Notes: generated by a model not told the origin, from the letters alone. Counted from the stretch's first letter, positions 1 to 9,694 are shown. The stretch is 64,000 nt of DNA from Pseudomonas putida (GCF_009883635.2 NZ_CP026115.2:6126191-6190190), one strand, 5' to 3'. Numbers and translations: made by a program.

Positions 1-1283
1 ACCTGTTGTTCCACCGCGCCGGTATCACCTTCACCCTGTACGGCGACGAACAGGGCACCGAGCGCCTGATCCCCTTCGACATCATCCCCCGCAGCATCAA
101 GGCCAGCGAATGGCAGAAAGTGGAGCGCGGCTGCATCCAACGGGTGCAAGCGTTGAACCTGTTCCTGGCCGACGTCTACCACGACCAGCACATCCTCAAG
201 CAAGGCATCATCCCGGCCGAGCAGGTGCTGGCCAACGAGGGCTACCAGATCGCCATGCAAGGCCTGGACTTGCACCGTGACATCTACGCGCATATCGCCG
301 GCGTCGACCTGGTGCGTGACGGCGACGGCAGCTACTACGTGCTCGAGGACAACCTGCGCACGCCCAGCGGAGTGAGCTACATGCTCGAAGACCGCAAGAT
401 GATGATGCGCCTGTTCCCCGAGCTGTTCGCCAGCCAGCGGGTGGCACCCATCGACCACTACCCCAACCTGCTGCTCGACACCCTCAAGAGCGCCAGCCCG
501 CTGGACAACCCCACCGCCGTGGTGCTGACCCCGGGGCGCTTCAACAGCGCCTACTTCGAACATGCGTTCCTGGCCCGTGAAATGGGCGTTGAGCTGGTGG
601 AGGGCGCCGACCTGTTCGTGCGCGACGACCATGTGTTCATGCGCACCACCGCAGGCCCGAAGCAGGTGGATGTGATCTACCGGCGCCTCGACGACGCCTA
701 CCTCGACCCACTGTCGTTCACCCCCGACTCGATGCTGGGGGTGCCCGGCCTGATCGCGGCCTACCGCTCGGGCAACGTGGTGCTGGCCAACGCCGTGGGC
801 ACCGGCCTTGCCGACGACAAATCGATCTACCCCTACGTCGACGCGATGATCCGTTTCTACCTCGACGAGGAGCCGATCCTCAACAACGTGCCCACCTGGC
901 AATGCCGCAACCCCAAGGAACTGTCCCACGTGCTGGCCCATTTGCCGGAGTTGGTGGTCAAGGAAACCCAGGGTTCCGGCGGCTACGGCATGCTGGTCGG
1001 GCCGGCGGCCACGGCGGCGGAAATCGAAGACTTCCGCGCGCGCCTCAAGGCCCGCCCCGAGGCGTATATCGCCCAACCTACCCTGTGCCTGTCGACCTGC
1101 CCGACCTTCGTCGAGAACGGCATCGCGCCGCGCCATATCGACCTGCGCCCGTTCGTGCTGTCGGGCAGCGAGACCCGCCTGGTGCCCGGAGGCCTGACCC
1201 GCGTGGCACTGCGCGAAGGCTCGCTGGTGGTGAATTCGTCCCAGGGCGGCGGCACCAAGGACACCTGGGTAGTGGAGGACTGA
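1..1283 (+). CDS. Circularly permuted ATP-grasp protein (DUF404/DUF407 type), 5' truncated
   Basis: The reading frame is open to the left window edge, so the N-terminus is missing; the apparent TTG start at 6 is internal. The visible 425 residues include a tract reading EDNLRTPSGVSYMLEDR and a glycine-rich nucleotide loop (KETQGSGGYGMLVG) typical of the circularly permuted ATP-grasp family. Families of this kind are predicted to ligate amino acids or peptides. It is followed after 3 bp by an alpha-E protein and then by a transglutaminase and Anbu, the conserved neighbourhood described for this ligase. Family assignment is secure. The substrate is unknown. Confidence 0.9.
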   Translation, partial: LLFHRAGITFTLYGDEQGTERLIPFDIIPRSIKASEWQKVERGCIQRVQALNLFLADVYHDQHILKQGIIPAEQVLANEGYQIAMQGLDLHRDIYAHIAGVDLVRDGDGSYYVLEDNLRTPSGVSYMLEDRKMMMRLFPELFASQRVAPIDHYPNLLLDTLKSASPLDNPTAVVLTPGRFNSAYFEHAFLAREMGVELVEGADLFVRDDHVFMRTTAGPKQVDVIYRRLDDAYLDPLSFTPDSMLGVPGLIAAYRSGNVVLANAVGTGLADDKSIYPYVDAMIRFYLDEEPILNNVPTWQCRNPKELSHVLAHLPELVVKETQGSGGYGMLVGPAATAAEIEDFRARLKARPEAYIAQPTLCLSTCPTFVENGIAPRHIDLRPFVLSGSETRLVPGGLTRVALREGSLVVNSSQGGGTKDTWVVED

Positions 1284-1286
1284 CAC

Positions 1287-2237
1287 ATGCTTTCAAGAAC
1301 CGCTTCGGACCTCTACTGGATGTCCCGTTACCTGGAGCGCGCCGAAAACCTGGCGCGCATGCTCGAAGTCAGCTATTCGCTGTCGCTGATGCCCCAGGCC
1401 GGGCGCAGCGACGGCCGCGCCGAGCTGGCCATGTCGCTACTGGCGGCCGGCACCCTGGACGACTACAACCAGCGCCACGACGAGCTCGACACCGCGCGCA
1501 TGCTGCATTTTTTCGCCTTCGACGAGACCAACCCCGGCAGCATCTACTGCTGCCTGCAGGCGGCGCGCACCAATGCCCATGCGGTACGCGGGCGGATCAC
1601 CGCCGACATGTGGGAGAACATCAACGCCACCTGGCTGGAGATGCGCAACATCGCCAGCAACGGCCTGGCGCGCTATGGCATGAGCCAGTTCTGCGACTGG
1701 GTCAAGGAGCGCTCGCACCTGTTCCGCGGCGCCACGGCGGGCACCATCATGCGCAACGACGCCTACTGTTTCATCCGCCTGGGCACCTTCCTGGAGCGGG
1801 CGGACAACACCCTGCGCCTGCTGGATGTACGCTACGAAATGTTCGGCGAGGCATCGGAAGAGGTCAGCGACCATTCGGCCCGTGGCTACTACCAGTGGAG
1901 CGCCCTGCTGCGTGCACTGTCGTCGTTCGAGGCGTTCAACGAGATCTACCGCAACGCGCCCAGTGCACGCCAGGTGTCGGAGCTGCTGCTGTTGCGCGCC
2001 GATGTGCCGCGCTCGCTGCATGCGTGCATCGAGGAGTTGGACCATATCCTCGCCGGCCTGCCCAGCACCAGTGGCCGGGCCTCGCAGCGCATGGCTGCCG
2101 AGCTCAATGCCCGGCTGCGCTACACCGGTATCGACGAAATCCTCGAAGCCGGCCTGCACCCCTGGCTGACCGACTTCATCGAGCGTATTCGCCAACTCAG
2201 CCAGACCGTTCACCACTCCTACCTGGAGGTCGTATGA
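1287..2237 (+). CDS. Alpha-E domain protein (DUF403)
   Basis: 316 residues, almost entirely helical in character, opening with SRTASDLYWMSRYLERAENLAR, cited here as residues 3-24 with key W11, R14 and E17. This is the signature start of the alpha-E (DUF403) family that accompanies permuted ATP-grasp proteins. The gene starts 3 bp after the ligase gene. Its stop overlaps the ATG of the transglutaminase gene in an ATGA arrangement, so translation is probably coupled. The biochemical role is not established; a partner or scaffold role for the ATP-grasp enzyme is an inference. Confidence 0.88.
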   Translation: MLSRTASDLYWMSRYLERAENLARMLEVSYSLSLMPQAGRSDGRAELAMSLLAAGTLDDYNQRHDELDTARMLHFFAFDETNPGSIYCCLQAARTNAHAVRGRITADMWENINATWLEMRNIASNGLARYGMSQFCDWVKERSHLFRGATAGTIMRNDAYCFIRLGTFLERADNTLRLLDVRYEMFGEASEEVSDHSARGYYQWSALLRALSSFEAFNEIYRNAPSARQVSELLLLRADVPRSLHACIEELDHILAGLPSTSGRASQRMAAELNARLRYTGIDEILEAGLHPWLTDFIERIRQLSQTVHHSYLEVV

Positions 2238-3031
2238 AGCTCGCCATCCACCACGACACTCGCTACACCTACGCCAACCAGGTATGCGCCAGCATCCAGT
2301 TCCTGCGCCTGACACCCCAGAGCAATGCCCGCCAGCAGGTGCTCGAGTGGCAGGTGCAGATGCCCAGGCCGGTGCGCAGCCAGATCGACCCCTACGGCAA
2401 CGTGCTGCACGTGTTGACCCTGGAAGAGCCACACAGCGCCCTGGCGCTGTGTGCCAAGGGTCAGGTCGAGATCGACCCGACGCTCGAAGTCGAACACGAC
2501 AGCCAGTCGCCCTTGCCATTCCTGCGCACCAGCCGCCTGACCCAGGCCGACGAAGCGCTGCTCGGCTTTGCCAGGGAACACTGTGGCGGCCGCCGCGACC
2601 GCGCCGCGCTGATCGCGCTGATGGAAGGGCTGGCCGAGCGCATGCCGTACAGCCCAGGCGCGACGGCGGTCGACAGCACCGCCGCCGACTCCTTCGCCAT
2701 CGGTGCCGGCGTGTGCCAGGACCACACCCATGCCTTCCTCGCCTGCGCCCGCAGCCTGGGGATCCCGGCACGCTATGTGTCTGGCTACCTGTGCACCGAG
2801 GATGCCAGCCACCTGGCCAGCCACGCCTGGGCCGAGGCCTGGCTGGGCGATGGCTGGTACAGCTTCGATGTGACCAACCGGCTGGCCCGGCCCGATCGCC
2901 ACCTGAAACTGGCGGTGGGCCTGGACTACCTCGACGCCTGCCCCGTACGCGGCATGCGCCGGGGCGGCGGGGCCGAGTCGATGCTGGCGCAGGTTCAGGT
3001 CAGGTCGCTGCTACAGGGGCAGCAACAGTAA
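2234..3031 (+). CDS. Transglutaminase-like cysteine protease family protein
   Basis: 265 residues. The start at 2234 overlaps the previous stop (ATGA), and the protein begins MKLAIHHDTRYTY, the usual N-terminal beta domain of this family. The catalytic triad is visible: Cys161 in GAGVCQDHTHAF, His198 in ASHAWAEAW and Asp212 in WYSFDVTN. Bacterial homologues act as peptidases or peptide-bond-forming enzymes. In the Anbu neighbourhood this one is thought to act on the peptide or tag made by the ATP-grasp protein. Longer upstream extensions of the frame run through the alpha-E gene and are not real. Confidence 0.9.
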   Translation: MKLAIHHDTRYTYANQVCASIQFLRLTPQSNARQQVLEWQVQMPRPVRSQIDPYGNVLHVLTLEEPHSALALCAKGQVEIDPTLEVEHDSQSPLPFLRTSRLTQADEALLGFAREHCGGRRDRAALIALMEGLAERMPYSPGATAVDSTAADSFAIGAGVCQDHTHAFLACARSLGIPARYVSGYLCTEDASHLASHAWAEAWLGDGWYSFDVTNRLARPDRHLKLAVGLDYLDACPVRGMRRGGGAESMLAQVQVRSLLQGQQQ

Positions 3032-3099
3032 CGCAAGCCCCCTACCGACCCCGTCGTCGCCGTGACGCCGGGGTCTTTCAACGCACACAGGTAAACCAC

Positions 3100-3831
3100 A
3101 TGACGTACTGCGTGGCCATGCACCTGGCCGACGGGCTGGTGTTTGTCTCCGATTCACGTACCAACGCCGGGATCGACCAGATCTCGACCTTTCGCAAACT
3201 GTTCATCTTCAGCACACCCGGCGAGCGCTTGATCGTCTTGCAGAGTGCAGGCAACCTGGCCACCTCGCAATCGGTGGTCAACCTGCTGCGCCAGCGCTGC
3301 AACGGCACGGGCAACCATCTGCTGAACGTGCGCACGCTGTACGACGCCACCGTGCTGGTGGCCGAAACCATTCGCGAGGTGGTCACCCGGGACCGCTGCA
3401 AGCTGGCGAGCAAGGTCGATTTGAGCTGCTCGCTGCTGGTGGGCGGGCAGATTGCTGGCGGGCCCATGGGGGTCTACAGCGTATATCCGCAAGGCAACTT
3501 CATTCAGGCCACAGAGGACACGCCGTTTTTGCAACTGGGCGAAAGCAAGTACGGCAAGCCGATCCTTGATCGCAACCTGACCTACCGCACTTCACTGGAC
3601 GAGGCGCTGCGCTGTGGTTTGATCTCGTTCGACTCGACTATTCGCAGCAACCTGTCAGTGGGCATGCCGCTGGATTTGCTGGTGTATCGCAAGGATTCGT
3701 TCAGGCCGACGCAGAGCTATCGCATCACCCAGGACGACCCCTACTACAGTCAGATCCGCAGCCAGTGGTGCACGGGTCTCAGGGACCTACTGGCCGAACT
3801 CCCGGCCCCACCCAAAGACTACATGGAATAA
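3100..3831 (+). CDS. Anbu, proteasome-type Ntn-hydrolase peptidase
   Basis: 243 residues starting MTYCVAMHLADGLVFVSDSR. After removal of Met the N-terminal Thr is the expected nucleophile, and Asp17 and Lys32 (mature numbering) fall where proteasome beta subunits and HslV have them. Anbu is an ancestral proteasome-like peptidase that assembles into open helical rings. It has no dedicated ATPase gene next to it here. It is the last gene of the ligase / alpha-E / transglutaminase / Anbu unit, 68 bp after the transglutaminase stop. The start was chosen at 3100 because the catalytic Thr must be residue 2; upstream in-frame sequence lies inside the transglutaminase gene. Confidence 0.92.
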   Translation: MTYCVAMHLADGLVFVSDSRTNAGIDQISTFRKLFIFSTPGERLIVLQSAGNLATSQSVVNLLRQRCNGTGNHLLNVRTLYDATVLVAETIREVVTRDRCKLASKVDLSCSLLVGGQIAGGPMGVYSVYPQGNFIQATEDTPFLQLGESKYGKPILDRNLTYRTSLDEALRCGLISFDSTIRSNLSVGMPLDLLVYRKDSFRPTQSYRITQDDPYYSQIRSQWCTGLRDLLAELPAPPKDYME

Positions 3832-3874
3832 GAATACCCGCCTTGGCGCGCCTAGCTTTGACGATGAGGATCAT

Positions 3875-3895
3875 GCTCCTGCCTGACACAGGAGC
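3875..3895. terminator. Weak hairpin in the convergent gap between Anbu and the efflux operon
   Basis: A 7-bp perfect inverted repeat (GCTCCTG / CAGGAGC) with a 7-nt loop lies in the 147-bp gap between two converging genes. No clear T-tract follows on either strand, so it is only a weak terminator candidate. I see nothing else in this gap. Confidence 0.3.
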
Positions 3896-3978
3896 CCCCT
3901 TGAGCTCAGTGAGTCCTGGCCCCTGATGGTGGCGTAGACAGCCTGATGCCGGGACAAACACATCCAGCCCCACTACAC

Positions 3979-5361
3979 TTACCCACCTAACGCACTGACC
4001 AGCGCCGCCTGATTCTGCCACTGGGCAGTGCGTACAGTGGCCAGCGCATCCTGGGCACTGAGTTGGCTGCGCTGAGCCTCCAGCACATCGAGGAACGGCG
4101 CCTCGCCAGCCTGCCAGGAACGGCGGATCTGCTCGAAAGCCGAGCTCGACTGCTCGCTCGCACGGGCTAGCAGTACCTGGCGTTCGGCATTGCGCTGGGC
4201 CGCCGCAAGTGCCGACTCCACCTCCGACACCGCCACCAGCACCGTGCGCCGGTAACTCAGCAATGCCTCCCGCGCCTCGGCGTCCCGTACCTGCACCTGC
4301 GCCTTGCGTCGGCCACCATCGAACAGGGGCGCACTGGCATTGACGCCGGCCAGCCAGAAAGTCGAGTTGGCCAGGGTGGCCGCGCTCATGCCATTGATCA
4401 ACGAACCCAACGCCGCCGACAGACTCAGGCGTGGCATCAGCTCGGCCTTGGCCACGCCAACTCGCGCATAGGCGGCAATCACCCGGGCCTCGGCGGCCTT
4501 CACGTCAGGGCGCCGACGCAGCAGGTCCGCTGGTGTGCCAACATCCTGCAAGGCCACCTCATGCACACTTGCCGGGCTCGCCTGCATCTGTGCGTACAGC
4601 TCGACGCTGGGCATAGCCAGCAACACTGCAAGCCTGTGCACCGTGCGCTGCCACTCCAGGCGCAGCGCCGGCACCCGCGCCGCGGTGCGCTCGGTCTGTG
4701 CGCGGGCCCGCAGCAGGTCGGCCTCCGGGCTGCTGCCCGCCGCGTACAACTGCTCGCTCAACTGCAAGGTCTCGGCCTGGCTCTGGGCACTCTGGCGGAC
4801 GATCGCCAGGCGCTGCTCCAGGCCACGGGCTTGGGCATAGGCCTGGACCACTTCACCCACCAGCGCAACCCGCACCGCGCGGGCCTGCTCTTCACTGGCC
4901 GCCACCTCGGCGTCAGCAGCGCGGACACCTTCACGGATGCGGCCAAACAGGTCGATCTCCCAGCTGGCATCCAGGCCCAGCGATACCGGCGCATCGATCA
5001 GTGCCTCGCTGAAGCCGGACTGGTAGGCCGAGGTACGCTGGCGTGCGGCACTGCCGTCGAGGTCCAGGGTCGGGCTGCCAGCCGAGGCGCTGACCGCCCT
5101 CAAGGCCCGGGCCGCGTCGATGCGCGCCAGGGCGGCCTGCATATCGAGGTTATCGTCCAGCGCCCGCTGCACCAGGTGGTCGAGCAACGGATCCTGGTAG
5201 CCGCGCCACCACTGCTCAGTCACCGTCAGCGGCGCTTCGGAGCGGGCATTGAGGTAATGCTGCGCAGGCGCAACGCTGGGCGGCGGCAAGGTCGGCGCGG
5301 CACACGCGGCCAGCAGCGCCGCAGTAAAAGCCATTACGGGGAAACGAAGACGCATGTTCAT
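3979..5361 (-). CDS. Efflux outer-membrane lipoprotein, NodT/OprM family
   Basis: 460 residues. The signal peptide ends in a lipobox LLAAC (Cys20), so the mature protein should be a lipoprotein. Two long repeats rich in QAALARIDAARA-type coiled-coil segments are the TolC-like halves. It forms the trimeric outer-membrane channel of an RND pump. Its ATG overlaps the stop of the pump gene (ATGA), showing that it is the third gene of the adaptor-pump-channel operon. Substrates cannot be read from sequence. Confidence 0.93.
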   Translation of the reverse strand: MNMRLRFPVMAFTAALLAACAAPTLPPPSVAPAQHYLNARSEAPLTVTEQWWRGYQDPLLDHLVQRALDDNLDMQAALARIDAARALRAVSASAGSPTLDLDGSAARQRTSAYQSGFSEALIDAPVSLGLDASWEIDLFGRIREGVRAADAEVAASEEQARAVRVALVGEVVQAYAQARGLEQRLAIVRQSAQSQAETLQLSEQLYAAGSSPEADLLRARAQTERTAARVPALRLEWQRTVHRLAVLLAMPSVELYAQMQASPASVHEVALQDVGTPADLLRRRPDVKAAEARVIAAYARVGVAKAELMPRLSLSAALGSLINGMSAATLANSTFWLAGVNASAPLFDGGRRKAQVQVRDAEAREALLSYRRTVLVAVSEVESALAAAQRNAERQVLLARASEQSSSAFEQIRRSWQAGEAPFLDVLEAQRSQLSAQDALATVRTAQWQNQAALVSALGG

Positions 5362-8300
5362 TGTTGGAAGTCCTGTTCGACAGCCGCAGGCTGTGACGAT
5401 AGCCGCCGTTCACCACCGGCAAGGCGGCGCACCAGCACATAGAAGATCGGTGTGAACACCAGGCCGAACAGGGTCACGCCGATCATCCCGAAGAACACCG
5501 CAGAACCCACCGCCAGGCGCATCTCGGAACCGGCACCCTCAGACAGCACCAGCGGCAGAACGCCGAGGATGAATGCCAGCGAGGTCATCAGGATCGGCCG
5601 CAGGCGCAGGCGACAGGCTTCGACCACCGCCTCGACGATGCCCTGCCCTTCTTTCTCCAGCTGCCGGGCCACTTCGACGATGAGGATGGCGTTCTTCGCC
5701 GCCAGGCCCACCAAAACAATGAAGCCGATCTGGGTGAGAATATTGATGTCCTGGCCCATCAGGCGCACGCCAGCAGCCGCGGCCAGCAGGCACATCGGCA
5801 CGATCAGCAGAATCGCCAGCGGTAGGCTCCAGCTTCCGTACTGCGCCGCCAGCACCAGGTAGACGAACACCACACACAGCGGGAACACCAGCAGCCCCAT
5901 GTTACCGGCGGTGGTCTGCTGGTAGCTCAGGTCGGTCCACTGGTAGCTGATGCCCGCCGGCAGGTGCGCTTTGGCCAGCCGTTCCATGGTCTCGATGGCA
6001 TAGGTCGAGCCCAGACCAGGCACAGTGTCACCATTAATCTCGGCGGTCGGGAACAGGTTGTAACGCGGGAAGCGCTCGACTCCCAGGGCCTCACGCAGCT
6101 GCGTCACACTGGCCAGCGGGACCATCTGCCCGGCCTGGTTGCGCACCTTGACCCGCGCCAGGTCCTCTGGTGTGACCCGGTACGGCAAGTCGGCCTGGGC
6201 CGTGACGCGGTAAGTGCGGCCGACCAGGTTGAAGTCGTTGATGTAGGTCGAGCCAAAGTAGGTCTCGATGGCCTGGTTGATCTGGCTGCTTGGCACCCCC
6301 AGCATCTCGGCGCGCTCACGGTCGAGCTCGACGAACACCTGCGGGGTGCTGGCCGAAAACGGCGAATAGACGCCAGTCATGCCCGGTGTAGCGTTGGCGG
6401 CGGCGATCAGCTCTGCCGTGGCCTTGGCCAGCGCGTCACTGCCCAGCCCACCACGATCCTGCAGACGCAAGGAGAAACCACCGGTACTGCCCAACCCTTG
6501 CACCGGCGGCGGCGTGGCGACGATCACCGACGCACCGCTGACCGCTTTCAGGCGCTCGCGCAGGTCGGCCGCGATCACGTCCGATGTCCGGCCCTTCAGC
6601 TTGCGCTTGGACCAAGGTTCGAACACCGGGGCCAGACCCGCCGAGTTGGACGAGTTGGTCCCGGTGACCATCGAAAAGCCCGAGAAGGTCGGCACCCTGT
6701 CCACACCCGGCACCTGCAGGGCGATGGCTTCGATCTGCTGGGAAATCGCGTTGGTGCGCTCCAGCGATGCGCCGTCGGGCAGTTGCACGATCACCACCAG
6801 GTAGCCACGGTCCTGGGCCGGGATGAAGCCCTTGGGCGTGGCCATCAGCAGGTAAGCGGTGGCGGCGATCAGTACGGCATACACGGCCAGCATCAGCGGC
6901 GTCCTGGCAACCAGGCCGCGGACGCTGCCGGCATAGCCGTCGGAAAGCCGGGCAAAGCCCCGGTTGAACGCTTCGGCAGCGCGCCGCGGCAGGCCCGGCA
7001 GGCCGGCACGTAGCGGCGCATGGCCACCGTGACGGCGCAGGATCATCGCCGCCAGCGCCGGCGACAGGGTCAGCGAGTTGAACAGCGAAATGGCCGTGGC
7101 CACCGCGATGGTCACGCCGAACTGGCGGAAGAACTCGCCGGAAATCCCCGGGATGAACGCCGTGGGAATGAACACCGCGCACAGCACCAGGGTGATCGCC
7201 ACCAGCGCGCCACCAATCTCCTGCATGGTGACGATGGTAGCCTGTAACGGGCTCTTGCCTTCGGCCAGGTGGCGCTCGACGTTCTCCACCACGACGATGG
7301 CGTTGTCGACCACGATCCCTACCGCCAGTACCAGGCCGAACAGGGTCAGGTTGTTGATCGAGTAACCCAGCAGCGCCATCACCGCGAAGGTGCCCACCAA
7401 CGACACCGGGATGGCCAGGATCGGAATGATCGACGGCCGCCAGCCCTGGAGGAACAACAGCACCACCAGCACCACCAGGATCACCGCCTCGTAGATGGTC
7501 TTGCCCAACTCACCGATACTGTCGGCGATAAACGCCGTGGGGTTGTAGCCGATGCTGTATTCGATGCCCTCCGGGAAGTCCTTGCTCAGTTGCTGCATGG
7601 TCTGCTCCACCACCTGCATGGTCGCCAGGGCGTTGGCGCCCGGACGCTGCAGCACCTGCAGGCCGATGGCCGGGTTGCGCAGGTAATAGGTGTTGTTGAC
7701 GTAGGCCAGCCCGGCGATTTCGGTACGCGCCACGTCCTTCAGGCGCACCAGGCGGCCCGCCTCGCCGGACTTGAGCACGATGTTGTCGAAGTCAGCCGGC
7801 TCCTTGAGCCGCCCTTCAAAGATCAGGTTCGGCTGAAACGCCTGGGAGGCCACCGGTGGTTGGGCGATGACACCGCCGGCCACCTGGGTGTTCTGCGCAC
7901 GCACGGCGGCGATGATGTCGCCCGGGGTCAGGTCGAAGGCGGCGACGCGCTCCGGGTCCAGCCAGATGCGCATCGAATACTCACGCGCGCCCAGCGGGTT
8001 TATGTCGCCAACGCCGTCGATGCGCTTGAGGGTATCGGCCACAGTGCGAATGGCGAAGTTCGACACGTACAGCTGGTCATAGGTGCCCTTGGGCGAGGAA
8101 ATGAAAATGGTCGACAGCTGGGTCGGCGAGGACTTGCGCACCGACACACCGCTGCGCTGCACCGGTTCGGGCAGGCGTGGCGTGGCCAGGGCGACGCGGT
8201 TCTGCACCAGCACCTGGGCCTTGTCGACGTCGGTGCCGCCCTTGAAGGTCACGGTCAGGTTCAGGCTGCCATCGGAGGTGGCCTGGCTGTACATGTAGAG

Positions 8301-8531
8301 CATGTCCTCGACGCCGTTGACCTCCTGCTCCAGAGGGATCGCCAGAGTCTCGGCGACGGTCTGTGCCGAGGCCCCCGGGTAGGTGGCCTGGACCACCACC
8401 GTGGGTGGCGCGATGTCGGGGTACTCGGAGGTCGGCAGCACCAGGTAGGCCAGGCCGCCGACGATTATCAGCACCACCGAGAGGACGATCGCCAGCACCG
8501 GCTGCTCGATCGAGGTGCGTCCCAGGTTCAT
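5358..8531 (-). CDS. RND multidrug efflux permease (HAE1 family)
   Basis: 1057 residues, the normal length for an AcrB/MexF-type inner-membrane pump. It begins MNLGRTSIEQPVLAIVLSVV with TM1, and has the two periplasmic loops and a second half with VGLAAKNAILIVEVA (proton-relay Lys) and RLRPILMTSLAF. The TM4 motif reads GIVVDNAIVVVENVER, so the aspartate pair of AcrB (D407/D408) is D409/N410 here. Both neighbouring genes overlap it by 4 bp. It should exchange protons for amphiphilic compounds in complex with the adaptor and channel proteins of the same operon. Confidence 0.94.
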   Translation of the reverse strand: MNLGRTSIEQPVLAIVLSVVLIIVGGLAYLVLPTSEYPDIAPPTVVVQATYPGASAQTVAETLAIPLEQEVNGVEDMLYMYSQATSDGSLNLTVTFKGGTDVDKAQVLVQNRVALATPRLPEPVQRSGVSVRKSSPTQLSTIFISSPKGTYDQLYVSNFAIRTVADTLKRIDGVGDINPLGAREYSMRIWLDPERVAAFDLTPGDIIAAVRAQNTQVAGGVIAQPPVASQAFQPNLIFEGRLKEPADFDNIVLKSGEAGRLVRLKDVARTEIAGLAYVNNTYYLRNPAIGLQVLQRPGANALATMQVVEQTMQQLSKDFPEGIEYSIGYNPTAFIADSIGELGKTIYEAVILVVLVVLLFLQGWRPSIIPILAIPVSLVGTFAVMALLGYSINNLTLFGLVLAVGIVVDNAIVVVENVERHLAEGKSPLQATIVTMQEIGGALVAITLVLCAVFIPTAFIPGISGEFFRQFGVTIAVATAISLFNSLTLSPALAAMILRRHGGHAPLRAGLPGLPRRAAEAFNRGFARLSDGYAGSVRGLVARTPLMLAVYAVLIAATAYLLMATPKGFIPAQDRGYLVVIVQLPDGASLERTNAISQQIEAIALQVPGVDRVPTFSGFSMVTGTNSSNSAGLAPVFEPWSKRKLKGRTSDVIAADLRERLKAVSGASVIVATPPPVQGLGSTGGFSLRLQDRGGLGSDALAKATAELIAAANATPGMTGVYSPFSASTPQVFVELDRERAEMLGVPSSQINQAIETYFGSTYINDFNLVGRTYRVTAQADLPYRVTPEDLARVKVRNQAGQMVPLASVTQLREALGVERFPRYNLFPTAEINGDTVPGLGSTYAIETMERLAKAHLPAGISYQWTDLSYQQTTAGNMGLLVFPLCVVFVYLVLAAQYGSWSLPLAILLIVPMCLLAAAAGVRLMGQDINILTQIGFIVLVGLAAKNAILIVEVARQLEKEGQGIVEAVVEACRLRLRPILMTSLAFILGVLPLVLSEGAGSEMRLAVGSAVFFGMIGVTLFGLVFTPIFYVLVRRLAGGERRLSSQPAAVEQDFQQ

Positions 8532-9694
8532 AGCGGTGCCTCCTGGGCCGGGGTGGCGTCGGCCACACGGGTCAGGCTGCGCTGCTCACCGATCGCGGTA
8601 TCGCCGGCACGCACCCGTTGCAGGCCATCGACTATCACCCGGTCGTCGGCCTGCAGGCCGCTGACCACTTCGCGCAGGCCATCATGCAGCTTGCCCAGTT
8701 GTACCGGGCGCAGCTCGACGCGGTTCTGCGCATCAAGCACATACAGCACCTTGCGGGTGGCATCGATGCCAACGGCCGTATCCGGCACCAGCAAAGCCTC
8801 GTAGGCCGGCCGCGCGGAAAACTGCACGCGGCCGAACTGGCCTGGGCTCAACGCAAGGTCCGGGTTGCTGACCCGCGCGCGCTGGCGCAGGGTGCCGGTG
8901 GATGGGTCCAGGCGGTTGTCAATGAAATCCATGCGCCCGCTCAGCGAGGGCTGGAGCTCGCCTGGCAGGGCGATGCGCACCTGGCTGCCGGCAATGTTGC
9001 CGGCCGACTGGCGGCGGTACTTCAGGTAGCTCTGCTCGTCGATGTCGAAGTAGATGTCGATGGGGTCGAGCGAGACGATGGTGGTCAGCAGCGTGGCATC
9101 GTTGCTGCCACCGTTGACCAGGTTGCCTTCGCTGATCAGCTTGCGGCTGATACGCCCGCTCATGGGCGCGGTGATGCGGGTGAACTCAAGGTCCAGGCGA
9201 GCACTGGCCAGCGCGCCTTCGGCGCTGAGCACTTCGGCGCGGGCTGCCTCGCGCGCTTGCAGGCGCTGGTCGTACAGGCTCTGCGCAATGGTCCTGGAAT
9301 CGATCAGCACCTTGGCGCGGGCATACTCCTGTTCGGCCAGGGCCTGTTGCGAACGGGCCTGGGCCAGTTTGCCCTGGGCCTGGGTCACCGCCGCCTGGAA
9401 GCTGCGCGAGTCGATGACGAACAACAGGTCGCCCTTCTTGACCACTGCGCCATCGGTAAACGCCACTTTCTCCAGGTAGCCGCTGACCCGCGAGCGGACT
9501 TCCACCGAGTCCGTGGCCTCGAAACGCCCGGTGAAGCTGTCCCAGTCACTGATGGTGGCTTTCAAGGGCGCGCTCACCACCACGCTCGGCGCAGCAGGTG
9601 CGCCATTCTGCGGCGCCTGCGGGCCGCAGCCCACCAGTACCGCAGCCAGTGACAAGGCAAGGGCCGAGGCCGCCAAAGGTCCGGATAATTTCAT
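8528..9694 (-). CDS. RND efflux periplasmic adaptor (membrane-fusion protein)
   Basis: 388 residues. I chose the ATG at 9694 because a GGAG ribosome site lies 8 nt upstream and the protein then starts with a lipoprotein signal ending LVGC (Cys23). The order is typical: barrel-sandwich half (residues ~65-95), alpha-hairpin coiled coil rich in AQARSQQALAEQEYARAK, second lipoyl half around FTRITAPMSGRIS, and a C-terminal beta domain. It bridges pump and outer-membrane channel. First large gene of the operon, 25 bp after the small secreted-peptide gene. Confidence 0.93.
   Translation of the reverse strand: MKLSGPLAASALALSLAAVLVGCGPQAPQNGAPAAPSVVVSAPLKATISDWDSFTGRFEATDSVEVRSRVSGYLEKVAFTDGAVVKKGDLLFVIDSRSFQAAVTQAQGKLAQARSQQALAEQEYARAKVLIDSRTIAQSLYDQRLQAREAARAEVLSAEGALASARLDLEFTRITAPMSGRISRKLISEGNLVNGGSNDATLLTTIVSLDPIDIYFDIDEQSYLKYRRQSAGNIAGSQVRIALPGELQPSLSGRMDFIDNRLDPSTGTLRQRARVSNPDLALSPGQFGRVQFSARPAYEALLVPDTAVGIDATRKVLYVLDAQNRVELRPVQLGKLHDGLREVVSGLQADDRVIVDGLQRVRAGDTAIGEQRSLTRVADATPAQEAPL

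Noticed and set aside
902..3031. Very long rightward open frame overlapping the ATP-grasp and alpha-E genes
   Set aside because: Only its last part (from 2234) is a real gene. The earlier part is an Arg/Pro/Gly-rich shadow typical of high-GC DNA.
7269..8804. 511-codon rightward open frame opposite the RND permease
   Set aside because: His/Gln/Arg-rich translation without any family features, antisense to the pump gene.
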